The notes: generated by a model from the letters alone, not told the origin. Counted from the first letter of the stretch, positions 24,007-35,855 are shown. The stretch: 64,000 nt of DNA from Paramecium sonneborni (GCA_905182985.1 CAJJDN010000009.1:730629-794628); one strand, 5' to 3'. Made by a program: numbers and translations.

Positions 24007-24707
24007 ATGTTTAATAAAAAGAAGGCTAATATAAAATTTATTAGTGATAAAAAATTCTGTGAATCCATTAAAAAAAATGTAATTGAAAACATGACTGATG
24101 AAGGATTTTCTTTAAAGATTCCTGAAAAAACTTAGAAAGTATCAAATAATCTTATCAATAGAGTGAAAAAACAACTACAATAAAGCTTACAACATAGCAA
24201 TCAGAGCCTATCTTAAAATAAATTACTTCATTAATAAAATAATAAAAAACAAGCGATAAGAAATAACTTCCAAATTCAGCTGAAGTAACAAAATGTTACG
24301 AAGATAATTCTTCACTTATACAACAATTAATGTAAGAAAATATTAAACTAAAAAAATAAAACTTAATCAAAGATTCAATCATAAATAAATTGATAACAAA
24401 GAACGACATATCAAAAGTTAATCAATAGAAAGGAAGCACATCTTAAACTGAAAGACAATGTAATAAGTTACAACATAATAAGTATGAATATTACAAATAT
24501 TTAGTTAGAAGAATGCCTGTAAAAGTATGGAAGAATTATCCTCTTTAGGATTTACATTTTGTAACACAGAGTAAAAAAATAATAATTAAGAATGTGAATA
24601 ATTCTCAATAAAATCTTAAAAAAGTCCGATAAAATTACCAAAAGAATTTTAGATAATAACAAAAAAAAGTCAAAATAAGTTTTTTATTTGAGTTTTTGAT
24701 TAGATGA
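24007..24707 (+). CDS. Uncharacterised basic Gln/Lys-rich protein
   Basis: Not recognised. One 23-nt intron (24139-24161) switches frame and leaves 226 codons (225 residues); without it the frame ends early, which explains why only a 60-residue ORF is obvious. The protein starts MFNKKKANIKFISDKKF, is strongly basic, has a helical middle (SLIQQLMQENIKLKKQN) and a short more ordered part near residues 150-175 (YYKYLVRRMPVKVWKNYPLQDLHF is split here only for description: VRRMPVKVWKNYP). Possibly nuclear or cytoskeletal from its charge, without direct evidence. Confidence 0.65.
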
Positions 24708-24772
24708 TTGATTGATTTCAATGATGAGTAGTTAATAAAAATAAAATATAATATATAAATTAAAATAATAAG

Positions 24773-26009
24773 ATGGGGTCGTGTTGTGCAAACACTACAT
24801 AGGAGAAAGATTCTTTTACTGCTATAACAGCTCCAATATAATAAATAAGCAATGAAAATTTAGAAGTTAAGGAACCTTTAAAAATAAAGGAATCGAATGA
24901 AACTCCAAGTTCACCAAGAAGATCAGAAAAAAACGATGTATCAGTTGAGATTAAAATATAGCACAGGAAGAGAATTATGTGAGCATTAAGAGTTATAGAG
25001 GAAAGTTAATAGAGAACACTAATGTATATATGCATTCTTTTAATAGTATAGATATTTGATGAATAATGTTCACTTGCTCTAACAATATATAATTCTTTAG
25101 GTATTTATGTTAAGAATTAAAGGTCCATTTCCATTTCCAATAATAAAAGATCAGACACTTACTTATGCTGGTCCAGTTCAAATTGATGAAGGGTAAGAGT
25201 AAAAATAGATGTTAGATCAATTTATATGGGATAATGGTCAGATGGTAAAAGACATGGATTTGGAAAATAGTTATATAATTATGGATCAATATATGAAGGA
25301 GAATGGTATAATGATTAATAGTAGGGATATGGGAGAATTGTGCTTTCTAATGGAGATTAGTAAGATATTAATTGTAAAAATAAGTTATGAAGGATAATGG
25401 AAGAATGATAGGGCATGGGGAAAAGGAAAATATGTAACAATAGATGGAACTACATATAATGGAGATTGGGTAGATGATAAATAATAAGGAGTAAATTATG
25501 ATATATTTATAATGAGAGAGGAGTTGAGGAATGGAAAAATGGTTAAAGATATGAAGGCAATTATTTAAATGGATAAAAAACTGGTTATGGAATATTTTAT
25601 TGGCCAGATGATTCTAAATATGAAGGAGGATTATTAGATGGAATGCCACATGGAAATGGTGAATATACTTGGAAAGATGGCAAAAAAGTATTATGATAAA
25701 TTAATATTAGTATAAAGGAGAATGGATGTTTAATTAAATGCATGGATATGGAGTTTATATTTGGCCTGATGGAAAAACATATAAAGGAAATGTAATTAAT
25801 TTTAATACTATTATTAGTTTGAAAAAGATTAAAGAGAAGGTTATGGAGAATTAGATTGGGCAGATGGTAGAATTTATAAAGGTAATTGGAAATAAGGTAA
25901 ATAACATGGAGAAGGATCATTTATTTATAAAAATAAAATAAGAAAAGGAGTATGGTAAAATGGATAACCAACTAAATGGGGTCAAAGTGAAATATTATCA
26001 TCATAATGA
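24773..26009 (+). CDS. MORN-repeat protein with dual-acylation N-terminus
   Basis: Membrane-associated scaffold built of MORN repeats (consensus Y-x-G-x-W-x-x-G-x-x-x-G-x-G). Seven introns of 20-26 nt are needed, and the remaining exons sum to exactly 357 codons (356 residues). At least eight repeats follow one another from about residue 110, for example IYMGQWSDGKRHGFG, YEGEWYNDQQQGYG, YNGDWVDDKQQG, YEGNYLNGQKTGYG, YKGEWMFNQMHGYG and YKGNWKQGKQHGEG. The N-terminus MGSCC predicts myristoylation at Gly2 and palmitoylation at Cys4/Cys5. MORN proteins in ciliates sit at the cortex or bind phosphoinositides. The exact splice of the region 24979-25090 (residues ~70-100) is the least certain part. 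Confidence 0.88.
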
Positions 26010-26089
26010 CATACTATTCAAATTTATATTAATTCTCAAATCAATTTCCATATTAAATAATTAATTAAGCGAATTCCATTTTTCATAGT

Positions 26090-27377
26090 ATGGGTAATTG
26101 TGGATGTTTGAAGAGAAATGATAAAGAATTTGATGATTTTGAATAACAACCAATTTAGTAAACTCAAAATTAAGAAAATTCAGAATAATAGAAACCCACA
26201 ATATAATTAAGTACACATTCTGTTCCTTAAAGACTTAAAATTAAAGAAACTGTGAATTTAAGAAAATCTCAAACTATTGAAGGTGAAAAGAAACTTAATG
26301 ATTATATATTGAAATAAGTATTAGGATAAGGTACATTTGGAAAAGTGAGATTAGCTGAAAAAAATTTATAAAACTATGCAATTAAAATACTCAATAAAAG
26401 TAGACTTAAAAAGTAGAGAGAATATTATACTGATTCAAATGGAGGTTATTTCTTTTTTTAATCATATTAGTTGTAAAAATTAAGAATGCTTTTTAAAATG
26501 TAGCTAAGGAGATAGCTATAATGAAGAAGTTACGTCATCCTAATATTATACGCTTATATGAAATTATAGATTCACCTAATTCAAATAAAATGTATATGGG
26601 TATTCTCTGCTTTTATTATAAAAGTAATGGAATACGCTTAAAATGGTTAATTAATTGATTGGGATGAAGATTTAGGATAATTTGTTTTAACTAATCAAGA
26701 TTTTTAAATTACAGAAGATAAATTGAGACTTATTTGTAGAGATATTATTAAAGGAATATACTAAAGTAAATATAATATATTATATTATTATTAGTGCATG
26801 AATTAGGAATAGTTCACAGAGATCTTAAACCTTAAAACATTTTATTTGATTTAAAGTTTAGAGCTAAGATTTGTGATTTTGGAGTTTCTTAAATCATTAA
26901 TGGTGATACAGAACATTATGGTACTAATGGTACTTATTTATTTTTGGCTCCTGAGTGCTTTGAAAATGGGTAATTTGATAGAAAAGCTGCAGATATTTGG
27001 GCATTTGGAATTACAATATATTCATTTGCTTTTTTAAGAGTACCTTTTAATGGAGTTGAAATTTAAGAAATTATGGATTCAATTTTATAAAATGAGTAAA
27101 CTTCTATTATATTAATAGAATTTAATATCCTAATTGTAGAATGGAATTTTAAAATTTTCTTTAAAAATGTTTAAATAAAGATCCTAATCAAAGAGCTTCA
27201 ATAAAAGAATTAGCAAGAGATCCTTGGATAAATGAAGGTCAGTAGATTTAATTAAATGATGAGATTGAATAGAAACTTATTAATATAGAAGTTAATGAGG
27301 TAGAAGTTTAAGAGGCATATTCATTAGCTACATTTATTTTAATAAAAAATTGGGTTGCTAAATTAAAAAATTAATGA
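26090..27377 (+). CDS. CaMKK/LKB1-like Ser/Thr protein kinase, N-myristoylated type
   Basis: Introns at 26445-26470, 26600-26624, 26766-26794 and 27096-27118 (23-29 nt) leave 395 codons. All kinase motifs are present: GQGTFGKV loop, YAIK, EIAIMKKLRHPNI (alpha-C Glu), HRDLKPQNILFD, DFGVS and a LAPECFE activation-segment end, with an E-Y-A hinge. DFGVS and the G-T-x-x-F-L-A-P-E segment are characteristic of the CaMKK/ELM/TOS3/SAK1 branch that activates AMPK. An insertion (TDSNGG...) follows the AIK region, as in CaMKK. MGNCGC predicts myristoylation plus palmitoylation. Residues ~340-394 lie beyond the catalytic domain. Other CAMK-group kinases cannot be excluded. The AMPK beta gene lies upstream on the same strand. 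Confidence 0.88.
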
Positions 27378-27582
27378 TGATAATTTTTTAAATTATATTT
27401 AAAGCATCAAATATTTGTAATAATAAAAAAGATGTAGAGAATTAAGTTATATAACAATTATGAAAATATTAAAAATCAGGGAAATGGTTTATCTATAAAA
27501 AAATAAGGTTTTTAATAATTTTCACTTATTATATCAATTATATTACTAATAACTGAGTTAATTATTAATTAATAATTGTTTA

Positions 27583-28485
27583 ATGTCTTCTAGACCATAG
27601 TTATTTTAAGGATTTTATAGCCCAGATGATCTAGTCTATTCATCATATAATAGTGAATCAATTGCTATGATTAAGCCAAGTGAACAAATAAAATCGCTTT
27701 TACATGGTCGTTTTCAAAATTGCTCAAAGAATCAAACCGAACCAGAGGAACAAATAGATTCATTAAATTATTAAAACAAAGGGAAACATATTAATTAGGC
27801 AAAAGAAATATAGATTTAGAAATCAATTTAATAATTGAAACATAAATTGCAATAACAAGAAAAAGAATATTATAGTAAAGAATTATTACTGTAAGAGTAA
27901 TTATTACAAGCATAACTTGAACATGATAAATTGATGAGATTGGCAAAATAAAAATATGAGTTGATTATTGATAGTCTAAAATAACAGTTAAAATAAAAGG
28001 ATGAAGTTATATATGATTTAGGTCTCAAATTGAGAATAGCTTAAACATCTTAACAAAAACCTGATAAAGTAATAATTGGAAAGCATTCAAAAAAATCCTC
28101 CCTTATGACTGGTGATGAATTAGATTCAGAAGGGGCTTGCACATAACGAACTTTAAATGTTCCTACACGTTCCTCAACTTCTCAATAATAAAATGATGAT
28201 AAACTTTTAAGTCTTTATAGACATGAAATTGATAAATTAAAATATTAAACCTTCGAATTTGCATAAAAATTTGAGACTGAAAAAAGAACTATTAAAGATG
28301 AAATCTCTTTACTCAAGAATTAAAAATTATTACTACAAACTTTATTGACAACTAAATAATCTCCATAATCTGATAGGAAATTAACTAGATCTGAAGCAAA
28401 AAGTTCGTCTAAAACTCAGAAATAGGAAAATTCATCTATAAGAATGCCTAAAAACAAAACCAGATAATAATTAAGATTCGACTGA
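27583..28485 (+). CDS. Coiled-coil protein, 300 residues, single exon
   Basis: Intronless frame of 301 codons from ATG 27583 to TGA 28483-28485. Two coiled-coil blocks are evident from heptads rich in Leu, Gln, Lys and Glu: about residues 75-155 (LQQQEKEYYSKELLLQEQ, LMRLAKQKYELIIDSL) and about 205-255 (LLSLYRHEIDKLKYQ, EISLLKNQKLLLQTLL). They are separated by a Ser/Thr-rich basic linker that could be a phosphorylation region. A basic Ser-rich tail ends the protein. Probably a structural or centrosome/basal-body type protein; no family recognised. Confidence 0.8.
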
Positions 28486-28526
28486 GAAAGATTATAGATG
28501 ATACTTATAAATTACTAATATGTTTA

Positions 28527-29720
28527 TCATAATGTCCCAATATATACATTAACATTATAATTCAATTATTATTAATCCATAGGCATTTTAATTTTAGCAG
28601 AAACACAAAATGCAAATTGTATTTTTGTAGCATCTTTGATAATCAAAATAGCTTCAAATTTCTAATATTGTTAAACATCATTCTCTATATTATCATTATT
28701 AAATGTAAATGTAGGTGATGGGAGATTCTTTACTGTTAATAATTTATATTATTCTAAAGTTTAGGAATCAAGTTGTGTAAATGAATATTCTATGGCATTT
28801 TTAGTTTTATTAAACATCTATATAATAACAGATAATTCTGTTCTTTCCTTATTTACATAGGATACTTTACCAACCTAAAAATAAGGAGCATAATCATAAT
28901 GTAAATTTTAAACACTATAAGCAAACTTTTTTGAGTTTTTCTCCGATTAAAGTGTAAATATTAATTTTTAACACTTTCGGCATTTCCTATTTTTTCTACT
29001 TAATAATCCTAAAGGTATTGGTAATTATGTTGGAGGTTGTTATATAGGATTAAAATCTTGTAATTAAACTTATTTATTATTCAAATCTAAATTATATCTT
29101 TAAAAAATAACTTTTAAGTTTTTCTCTTTTGCAATTTTTTCAATTTCACTATTACTATAATGAGTTAAGGCATCACTTTTAGGACATGATTAAGTTAATG
29201 ATTTTAAAACATGTTTATTTTTTTATTATTTTTTAATGATTAAATTATTATTCTCAATACTTTTTATTCGATTATATTATTCCTAAAAATCCTTATATTC
29301 AGCTTCATATTCATTTTTATAAGCATTATTAATTTTAGCATAAACTTATTAAAAATTTGGATCTGTAACTCCAATAGTCCTTGTTGTATAAAAGCAATAT
29401 GAACATATGAATCCATAATTCTTTTCTGTATCTACTTACCTACGTAATACATTTTTACAAATTGGACATTCAAAACAAGAACTACAACTTATAGTAAGGT
29501 TGGAAGCTTCACTTGTAATTTAGACATCTCCACAACTTCTACAATAATAGCAAAAAATTTCATTTGATGTACAATATCTACAAATACTGTTCTAACATCT
29601 AAGATAAACAAATAATAATTACGATAGACAACAATACATTTCTTCTTATAGAAACTCTCTTCCACATTCGCATAAAATTAGAATTAATGGTAATTTGGCT
29701 ATCTTTTTGAATTAAAACAT
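28527..29720 (-). CDS. DCTN4: Dynactin subunit 4 (p62) homologue
   Basis: Pointed-end subunit of dynactin, the dynein activator on microtubules. One 24-nt intron (29599-29622) leaves 390 codons, 389 residues. The diagnostic feature is the N-terminal string of paired cysteines: CECG, YCCLSCQ, CRYC, FCYYCRSCGD, CSSCFECPIC and CSYC, the order and spacing typical of p62. A coiled region follows (residues ~140-185), then a second cysteine motif (RKNRKCRKCQK) preceding beta-rich segments, matching the C-terminal half of the family. Start chosen at the ATG 10 residues before PLILILCECG. Pieces of its first exons recur at 30552-30820 and 31652-32078 through the N-joined duplication. Confidence 0.85.
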
Positions 29721-29754
29721 TTTAATGAAATATTTATTTATTGTTTTATTAATA

Positions 29755-30550
29755 TCAAACCTAAATGTTTGAGAAATCTACGCTTTAAACAAGAGCTAAA
29801 GCTTATTCACTGATTCCCAATTCTCTGGTGAATTCATTTTTAGTGTTGGTATAGATATCGGTTTCTTCAGCATAAGTATTGTTCTCTAATTCTAATTCAG
29901 CAGTGTATTATTTTTAATCAGCTGCTCTTTAATCTCTAAATTCAACCATGGAATCAATTTTTTCTATTTATTAATATATATATTTAAATACCATTAGTAG
30001 CAGTCAAATCAACAGTGGCTCTGTCTATTTATCTTCCAAATTCTGCGAATTCAGTATCTAATTATTCAAGATAAGCTTCATGATCAACAACATCTTAAGC
30101 TTCTTAGGCTGTTAAATCATTGATTTAATCAACAACAGCATTTCTAAAATCATTAAGAGCATCAACAATTGATTTCAAAACATCTTGATTTGAAAAGTTT
30201 TAATTTGATGCTAAAGCAATAAGAGCCTTAATCATTGGAGCCATTCTAGATCTTGATCTAAGTTTGGTTTCAATGTTTTTCAAAGTATTTTAGAATCTCT
30301 TAATTTAGAGTAATGATGGATTGGTCAAAGAAGATAAAAGAGCAAGTGCATCATCAACTGAAGCAGTAGCATCATTTAATTCAGCAACTTAAGCTTCAAA
30401 TGCTTCATGCTCTTATTCTCTAACAAGAACAGCTTCATCATAGTTCTTTCTATTCTCTTCTTAATATCCAATAACGGTATCAATTTTGCTTTAGATTTGA
30501 TTTCTTCTTGGATAAAGTAAATTGTCAAGAGTGTCCTAAGTGTTGTTGAC
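29755..30550 (-). CDS. Trichocyst matrix protein, 3' fragment (duplicate of 32113-32908)
   Basis: The C-terminal ~256 residues of the trichocyst matrix protein, cut at the N at 30551. Same intron and same stop as the complete gene. The only difference noted is the synonymous change at 30017 (Ala GCC instead of GCA). Probably the same locus assembled again, or the other allele. Confidence 0.6.
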
Positions 30551-30854
30551 NTTTTTACAAATTGGACATTCAAAACAAGAACTACAACTTATAGTAAGGT
30601 TGGAAGCTTCACTTGTAATTTAGACATCTCCACAACTTCTACAATAATAGCAAAAAATTTCATTTGATGTACAATATCTACAAATACTGTTCTAACATCT
30701 AAGATAAACAAATAATAATTACGATAGACAACAATACATTTCTTCTTATAGAAACTCTCTTCCACATTCGCATAAAATTAGAATTAATGGTAATTTGGCT
30801 ATCTTTTTGAATTAAAACATTTTAATGAAATATTTATTTATTGTTTTATTAATA

Positions 30855-31650
30855 TCAAACCTAAATGTTTGAGAAATCTACGCTTTAAACAAGAGCTAAA
30901 GCTTATTCACTGATTCCCAATTCTCTGGTGAATTCATTTTTAGTGTTGGTATAGATATCGGTTTCTTCAGCATAAGTATTGTTCTCTAATTCTAATTCAG
31001 CAGTGTATTATTTTTAATCAGCTGCTCTTTAATCTCTAAATTCAACCATGGAATCAATTTTTTCTATTTATTAATATATATATTTAAATACCATTAGTAG
31101 CAGTCAAATCAACAGTTGCTCTGTCTATTTATCTTCCAAATTCTGCGAATTCAGTATCTAATTATTCAAGATAAGCTTCATGATCAACAACATCTTAAGC
31201 TTCTTAGGCTGTTAAATCATTGATTTAATCAACAACAGCATTTCTAAAATCATTAAGAGCATCAACAATTGATTTCAAAACATCTTGATTTGAAAAGTTT
31301 TAATTTGATGCTAAAGCAATAAGAGCCTTAATCATTGGAGCCATTCTAGATCTTGATCTAAGTTTGGTTTCAATGTTTTTCAAAGTATTTTAGAATCTCT
31401 TAATTTAGAGTAATGATGGATTGGTCAAAGAAGATAAAAGAGCAAGTGCATCATCAACTGAAGCAGTAGCATCATTTAATTCAGCAACTTAAGCTTCAAA
31501 TGCTTCATGCTCTTATTCTCTAACAAGAACAGCTTCATCATAGTTCTTTCTATTCTCTTCTTAATATCCAATAACGGTATCAATTTTGCTTTAGATTTGA
31601 TTTCTTCTTGGATAAAGTAAATTGTCAAGAGTGTCCTAAGTGTTGTTGAC
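30855..31650 (-). CDS. Trichocyst matrix protein, 3' fragment (second duplicate)
   Basis: Bounded by the Ns at 30551 and 31651. Carries the same stop and intron as the complete gene at 32113-33239 and shares its T at the polymorphic site (31117). Flanked on its left by a 269-base piece of the dynactin p62 5' end (30552-30820). Interpreted as an unmerged contig rather than a gene. Confidence 0.6.
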
Positions 31651-31651
31651 N

Positions 31652-32078
31652 TATATTCAGCTTCATATTCATTTTTATAAGCATTATTAATTTTAGCATA
31701 AACTTATTAAAAATTTGGATCTGTAACTCCAATAGTCCTTGTTGTATAAAAGCAATATGAACATATGAATCCATAATTCTTTTCTGTATCTACTTACCTA
31801 CGTAATACATTTTTACAAATTGGACATTCAAAACAAGAACTACAACTTATAGTAAGGTTGGAAGCTTCACTTGTAATTTAGACATCTCCACAACTTCTAC
31901 AATAATAGCAAAAAATTTCATTTGATGTACAATATCTACAAATACTGTTCTAACATCTAAGATAAACAAATAATAATTACGATAGACAACAATACATTTC
32001 TTCTTATAGAAACTCTCTTCCACATTCGCATAAAATTAGAATTAATGGTAATTTGGCTATCTTTTTGAATTAAAACAT
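31652..32078 (-). CDS. Dynactin p62, 5' fragment (duplicate of 29294-29720)
   Basis: The first ~134 codons of the dynactin p62 homologue repeated downstream of the N at 31651, with its intron and cysteine pairs intact. It is cut by the N and has no 3' part. Together with the piece at 30552-30820 it shows that the N joins duplicate real sequence. Confidence 0.6.
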
Positions 32079-32112
32079 TTTAATGAAATATTTATTTATT
32101 GTTTTATTAATA

Positions 32113-33239
32113 TCAAACCTAAATGTTTGAGAAATCTACGCTTTAAACAAGAGCTAAAGCTTATTCACTGATTCCCAATTCTCTGGTGAATTCATTTTTA
32201 GTGTTGGTATAGATATCGGTTTCTTCAGCATAAGTATTGTTCTCTAATTCTAATTCAGCAGTGTATTATTTTTAATCAGCTGCTCTTTAATCTCTAAATT
32301 CAACCATGGAATCAATTTTTTCTATTTATTAATATATATATTTAAATACCATTAGTAGCAGTCAAATCAACAGTTGCTCTGTCTATTTATCTTCCAAATT
32401 CTGCGAATTCAGTATCTAATTATTCAAGATAAGCTTCATGATCAACAACATCTTAAGCTTCTTAGGCTGTTAAATCATTGATTTAATCAACAACAGCATT
32501 TCTAAAATCATTAAGAGCATCAACAATTGATTTCAAAACATCTTGATTTGAAAAGTTTTAATTTGATGCTAAAGCAATAAGAGCCTTAATCATTGGAGCC
32601 ATTCTAGATCTTGATCTAAGTTTGGTTTCAATGTTTTTCAAAGTATTTTAGAATCTCTTAATTTAGAGTAATGATGGATTGGTCAAAGAAGATAAAAGAG
32701 CAAGTGCATCATCAACTGAAGCAGTAGCATCATTTAATTCAGCAACTTAAGCTTCAAATGCTTCATGCTCTTATTCTCTAACAAGAACAGCTTCATCATA
32801 GTTCTTTCTATTCTCTTCTTAATATCCAATAACGGTATCAATTTTGCTTTAGATTTGATTTCTTCTTGGATAAAGTAAATTGTCAAGAGTGTCCTAAGTG
32901 TTGTTGACGTCTTATAAATTACATTTGTTATATACCTATGACAGCATCTTGAATGTCTTGTTCAAGACTAACAACTAAAGCATTGTGTTCATTTGTTCTA
33001 ACTTAGAAATTGAATTCAAGTGTTTCTAATTCTTCTTCTAAGTCATTGATTAGTTCTTCGATAGCATCAATCAATTCTTAAACTGGACCTCCTGCCATTG
33101 AGTGTAACTCAACCAAATGAAGTAATGCACTTCCATATGTACTCTTTGCTAATTCAGTTTAGATTTTAGCCATGTTTCTTTCTTAAACTCTAGCTGTAAA
33201 TGCTATTGCAATAAGGGCAATCAGTATTATGGATTTCAT
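32113..33239 (-). CDS. Trichocyst matrix protein (TMP family)
   Basis: Precursor of the crystalline secretory protein of trichocysts, the explosive dense-core granules of Paramecium. Introns at 32911-32935 (25 nt) and 32322-32349 (28 nt) leave 358 codons. The first 17 residues form a signal peptide (MKSIILIALIAIAFTAR). Most of the rest is long amphipathic helix rich in Leu, Glu, Asp and Asn (ELIDAIEELINDLEEEL, VDDALALLSSLTNPS, VDALNDFRNAVVDQINDL, FTRELGISEQALALVQS), the four-helix architecture of TMPs, which are cleaved in the granule into ~15-20 kDa chains. This is the strongest single pointer to the genus. TMPs are a large multigene family, so the subfamily cannot be named. Confidence 0.92.
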
Positions 33240-34364
33240 GAATTAATATTAATTAAATAAAAACGACTATGCTCAATTATCAATATCATAAATCAATCAC
33301 TAAATAATTCCAACGTTTCTGCAACTAAACAATCACAATTCCAATTTGTACAACCTTCTTTTTTTATATCTCTCACCTTCCTACTTACTTTTTCATCAAA
33401 AAGAATTGCTATTTATATTCTTTCTAACTTTGTCTCTACTTTCTATCTATATTATCTCACCTTCACTCTTATAACTATTATTAAATTGCCTTAGATTTAT
33501 GATTTTTTCCTTCTTTTATGGTTCTTCTATTTGGTTATGAAAGACACATTACACGGTAATAAATTAACTCTCTTTAATTTTATGATTATTTATTAAACAT
33601 ATTTAATTTATAAATACATTCATTTTAAATTAATCATTAAGTTCTTCTTACTATTTTTTATGTCTTTTAACTCTTTTGAATTAATTTAGAAATTTATTAA
33701 AAACTTATATTTTACTTATTATTTATAAGATTAGTTTTTAAATCACTTTCTGATTTCTCTTATCATTTTTTTGTTTATTTTAAATCTTCTAAAAATTACA
33801 TACATTTCCGCATTTTCCTTTATAAATTTATTCATATTAGATTTAACTAATTTTTCTTACTTGAAAAATTTTGTAATAAATAAAGAAGAAAATTATCAGA
33901 GTTTATTTGAAAGTCTTTCTATTAAGTTTAAAGCAACAAAAATATTTAATAAGTTGCCCTCCATTTTTATTTTTAATTTATTATTAGTGTTGCAAAAATT
34001 TTTTTGCAGAAAATACATTAAATACTACAGAACAATCTTAAAAATTTTAGATTAAGTAATTTAAAAATTCTCGGTTTAAATTTGCTAAAGCCCTAGCTTA
34101 GAAATAAATTATCTCATTTTATTTTGATAGAATTTAAGGATAAAGCAGAAATCCATCTTTTTAGCCAAAGCATAGACAAATTTTTAAGTTCACAAATTTT
34201 TTCTATTAATAATTTAATTCTCTCATGTCAAATTTAATAAAGAATATCTATAAATGAAATTTCTTTGGTCTTTCTAATAATTAATCTAATTGGTTTTGAA
34301 CAAAATTCGGAAAGTTTAAAGAGATAATTATTATTACTAATACTCATTATTTAAAATAATAATC
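33240..34364. other. Mostly intergenic; possible small or decayed gene on the minus strand
   Basis: Over 1.1 kb upstream of the trichocyst gene. From 33240 to about 33770 there is pyrimidine-rich and AT-rich DNA with no coding look, a likely promoter for the strongly expressed trichocyst gene. From 34346 down to about 33830 the minus strand has protein-like runs (start MSISNNNYLFKLSEFCSKPI, later CELKNLSMLWLKRW) broken by TGA, in different frames, and I could not splice them together. The plus-strand ORF at 33771-34055 overlaps this and is not convincing. Could be a relic gene. Confidence 0.3.
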
Positions 34365-35183
34365 TCAGAATTTCACTACAGTTTATAGATTGTAGTTTTT
34401 ATACAATTCAGCTACAACTTTATTCATAGCTGTAGGTCCACAATAAGTTCCTATAGTTTCGCTATTAGGAGAAGGGAAGACACTTTTTAAAACATTCAGA
34501 GAAACATAACCTTATAATCCATTATATCCAGGTTCTTTATCTAAAATATGAGTAACTTTTAAATTAGGACATTCATTTTAAAGCTTTGATATTTAATCTT
34601 TTAATAAGATGTCTTAAGATGTTTTGTTGGCATATAATAGATGCATTTAAAGAGGATCCTTATTCTAGCAAACATGTTTGATTATCGAATAGGCAGGAGT
34701 AATACCTGTTCCTCCACAAATCATTAAAATAGTCTTAAAAATTTAAAATTGTTTATTGATTTTTGGGCTTATTAATAACTAAAAACATTTTACGCTATTA
34801 TAAATTTATTTGCTCCTACATAAGCTAATTTCCCTATTTTCCTTTACATTTATAATCTAGTATTAATACTCATCTTAGCTAAAATTGGAGTCAATGACCC
34901 TTATGGGTATATTTTAATTGGTACTTCAAAATAACGCTAAATTAAATATTCATATTTACTTTTTAAGAAAGAATAGGGGTATAGTTTCTATTAATATCAA
35001 TTCCATCTGAATCTTTCATTCTTGTATAAATAAATAGAGATTTTACAAAATCTGAAAATGTTCAGCTGGCTCTAATTAAATATCAACATCACTTTGAAAC
35101 CCAAACAAATAAGTATCATGTGTAATCTAATCTCTTTTCACTAAAGTGGCATCAAAAGTTTTATCGTAATCTATAGAACTCAT
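34365..35183 (-). CDS. NADH-cytochrome b5 reductase family protein
   Basis: FAD enzyme passing electrons from NADH to cytochrome b5. Introns at 35021-35046, 34768-34793 (26 nt each) and one of 23 nt near 34935-34957 leave 248 codons (247 residues), close to the catalytic core length. The FAD-binding half has RNYTPI (the RxYTP motif), then FEVPIKIYPQGSLTP (IKxYxxGxxT). The NADH-binding half has MICGGTGITPAY (GGxGITP), HLLYANKT, and the terminal YCGPTAMN (CGPP-like). No membrane anchor is seen at the N-terminus, so it is a soluble or peripherally bound form, or an N-terminal exon is missing. Twenty-three bp from bL9m on the same strand, and close to a b5-fused desaturase, its plausible electron acceptor. 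Confidence 0.9.
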
Positions 35184-35206
35184 TTATTTATATTATAATA
35201 ATTTTT

Positions 35207-35855
35207 TCACTTTTAGGTTTCCTTCTCTTTTCCTTATTTAACAACTTTCTAGTCCAATTTTTCTTTGCTTTCATCTTTATTTTAATCATCCTTTGTCGAT
35301 ACTTCATCAATTAACTTTTAGACTTTCATTATAGGTTTTTTGGTCACTACTGTAATTTGAAATGTTGTATAATCTTATAATTCTGGACTGTAATAATTTT
35401 CAATTTATAATGTAAATTATCCATAAGTAGTAATTTTGTTAACCATAGACAACAAATGGTTTTTTGTAATCTATAATAAAAATGCTATATTATACTTATA
35501 ATTTGAATCTTTATTGCACTTCATCAATAATCAATCTATCATCTATTGGATCTTTAAGAAGAGCTGGATTGGAAAATTTGGGTGGTCGAACAAATTCTAA
35601 ATGGATTCCTGCAATTTTTTGTTAAAACAATTTAATATCCTTTCTTCTTTAAATTTTATTTTCTAACTTCTCTTCATCTAGATTGGGTAATAATCTAAAT
35701 AAAAATTACTACTCTTAATACCTTCTTCTATATCCTGGCAGATTCTAATATGCCAAGGCCATAGGAAAAAGAAATTTCTCAAAAAATCCTGGTTTCACAA
35801 TGCGTATTTCTCCTTAAAATCCTTATACACAATCTTTTAAAAAAAATATTTCCAT
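35207..35855 (-). CDS. Mitochondrial ribosomal protein bL9m
   Basis: Large-subunit ribosomal protein of the bL9 family. One 25-nt intron (35471-35495) leaves 208 codons. The start shows the bL9 signature: MEIFFLKDCVQGFQGE followed by V-K-P-G-F-F-E-K-F-L-F-P-x-x-L-A, equivalent to the bacterial K-D-V-x-x-x-G-K-x-G-x-x-x-x-V-x-x-G-Y-x-x-N-[FY]-L-x-P-x-x-x-A. A long helix/linker and a mixed C-terminal domain follow, ending in a Lys/Glu-rich tail. Longer than bacterial bL9 (~150), as usual for mitochondrial versions. A cleavable targeting peptide is not obvious. Divergently arranged with the desaturase, 84 bp apart. Confidence 0.75.

Larger units (their letters stand above)
29294..32908. repeat. 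Triplicated contig overlap around Ns 30551 and 31651 (probable assembly artefact)
   Basis: Bases 29452-30550, 30552-31650 and 31810-32908 are the same ~1.1 kb (offsets 1,100 and 2,358). The third copy also repeats 29294-29451 at 31652-31809. Each copy is cut exactly at an N. Only the first copy continues into the rest of dynactin p62 and only the third continues into the 5' part of the trichocyst gene, so a single real locus of about 1.1 kb explains all. One base differs: 30017 is G, while 31117 and 32375 are T. Confidence 0.85.

Noticed and set aside
25209..25397. 62-residue plus-strand ORF
   Set aside because: Out-of-frame reading of the MORN gene that ignores its introns.
25597..25920. 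107-residue minus-strand ORF
   Set aside because: Antisense of MORN repeats, which are clear on the plus strand.
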